From Oligoflexia bacterium (GTDB taxonomy: Bacteria; Bdellovibrionota; Bacteriovoracia; Bacteriovoracales; Bacteriovoracaceae): a DNA stretch of 64,000 nucleotides. Under the pieces are notes generated by a model that was not told where the DNA came from, did no database searches, and saw only the letters and a list, made by a program, of their open reading frames with translations. The DNA lies in assembly GCA_015232355.1 (NCBI GenBank), contig JADFZW010000010.1, forward strand, positions 62,001-126,000, written 5' to 3'. The translations under genes were made by a program, and so were the position numbers. This document shows, piece after piece, positions 63,346 to 64,000 of this stretch. Within the stretch, counting starts at the first letter, position 1; every line of letters begins with the position of its first letter.

Positions 63346-64000
63346 ATGAAAAGACATTTATGGAGAGGACAATTAATAGATGATAGAGAATTAGAGCAGA
63401 TATTGTTTGATAGTAAGAGATTAAAGAGAGAACGATGTGAACTTTTAGAGAGGGCCACTAAATTTAAAATGGAGTATCTCTATAGTGCTTTAGATAAGAT
63501 GATTAATCGTTTAATGAGTGTGCACGAAGAGAAAAATAAATTAATCGAATACCTTCTATCCAGTGAGAGATTTAGTAAAGAGTTAGCAATTGAAACAATA
63601 GAGCAGATGTTGGATTTTTGTAGAAGCGAAAAATTAAAGTTAAAAGTTGCTAGAGAGTTTAAGCTTGATTGGTCTACCTTTGATCCCTTTGACTTTAATG
63701 TGGTGGAAAATGAGAATAAAACTTTTGAAAGTTATAGACCACTTGGAATCTTAACTCATGTTACTCCAGGTAATGCTTTAAGTGTTGGTCCTTTAAGTGT
63801 TGTGGAGGGTTTACTAACCAAAAATATTAATATTTTAAAGGCATCTCATTTAGATGGTAGTTTTGCAAAATTTTTCTTTCAACTCTTAATCGATGCAGAT
63901 GAGAGCGACACCTTGAAAGATTTTATCAATGTTGTAGATATATCTTCTAAAGAAGTGGAGAAGATGAGAACTCTCTTTTCAATTAGTGATGGAGTAGTGG
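63346..64000 (+). CDS. luxC: LuxC-type acyl-CoA/acyl-protein reductase, N-terminal part, cut by the window edge
   Basis: 218 residues visible, open to the right edge. ATG at 63346 has AGGAGG upstream, four bases after the luxE stop. YRPLGILTHVTPGNALSVGPLSVVEGLLTKN, with NILKASHLDGSF, is the LuxC/aldehyde-dehydrogenase nucleotide-binding region. LuxC reduces acyl groups with NADPH to fatty aldehydes. Third gene of the GNAT-luxE-luxC operon; further genes lie beyond the edge. Confidence 0.86.
   Translation, partial: MKRHLWRGQLIDDRELEQILFDSKRLKRERCELLERATKFKMEYLYSALDKMINRLMSVHEEKNKLIEYLLSSERFSKELAIETIEQMLDFCRSEKLKLKVAREFKLDWSTFDPFDFNVVENENKTFESYRPLGILTHVTPGNALSVGPLSVVEGLLTKNINILKASHLDGSFAKFFFQLLIDADESDTLKDFINVVDISSKEVEKMRTLFSISDGVV

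Overview
The window is about 64 kb of strongly AT-rich, gene-dense Gram-negative chromosome. It carries about 51 protein genes in mostly short operons and no rRNA, tRNA, CRISPR array, phage or insertion sequence that I could see. Many Sec-type signal peptides, outer-membrane barrels (MipA/OmpV type, OmpA-like barrel, a porin-like protein), LolA/LolC-type proteins, several hybrid histidine kinases, chemotaxis genes and secreted peptidases suggest a motile, didermic, host- or prey-interacting bacterium. A low-GC member of the Bdellovibrionota/Oligoflexia group (former Deltaproteobacteria) is my best guess, by gene style only.

Layout. Positions 1-2.8 kb hold a minus-strand operon (MORN protein, maf, yggU-like, a secreted protein cut by the window edge). 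At 3.2-4.1 kb is a secreted zincin. Positions 4.1-18.4 kb are the centrepiece, a mycofactocin locus. The precursor peptide mftA (C-terminus DGICGVY), mftB and the radical SAM enzyme mftC run leftward. The plus-strand operon facing them encodes an NDMA/methanol-dehydrogenase-type iron alcohol dehydrogenase, a FadH/OYE-type flavoenzyme, an ETF beta subunit and the glycosyltransferase mftF. A divergent minus operon encodes ETF alpha, a FixC-type ETF-quinone oxidoreductase and a FixX ferredoxin. It runs on without a large gap into a 6-TM chemoreceptor, a degenerate HD-GYP protein and a DHCR24-like flavoenzyme. A second chemoreceptor (18.6 kb) flanks the other side. mftD, mftE and mftG are not in the window.

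Positions 20.3-31.5 kb hold a secreted gingipain-like C25 peptidase with a P-domain, a kinase-less dCache membrane sensor, and a convergent four-gene array of receivers and histidine kinases. At 31.7-39 kb are htpG, a single-domain asparaginase, a GyrI/TEX264-like membrane protein and two coupled large secreted proteins, one a lipase-like hydrolase. At 39-42.4 kb lie a small unknown gene and cheR-cheD-cheB. At 42.6-54.4 kb are envelope genes: a BamC-like protein, TerC, a barrel protein divergent from a LolA-like protein plus RND/MMPL exporter, a HAMP protein, an HD-GYP phosphodiesterase, a zinc ribbon protein and a MipA-like protein. At 54.4-59.3 kb is a beta-oxidation operon (fadI, fadJ) with a LolC/E-like permease. 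At 59.5-60.7 kb is an outer-membrane barrel gene with tandem terminators and a palindromic operator/promoter. From 60.9 kb to the right edge an operon encodes a GNAT protein, LuxE and LuxC (cut by the edge), with no luciferase genes.

Proposed logic of the central system (inference): the alcohol dehydrogenase with bound nicotinamide passes electrons to mycofactocin. The reduced cofactor is re-oxidised through ETF and FixC/FixX into the quinone pool, replacing the MftG route of mycobacteria. Co-transcribed chemoreceptors may report the redox state to motility. Two genome-style traits stand out: short tandem repeats (6-13 bp units) at gene junctions and as low-complexity inserts inside conserved enzymes, and a clear excess of the tetramer GGCC in spite of low GC.
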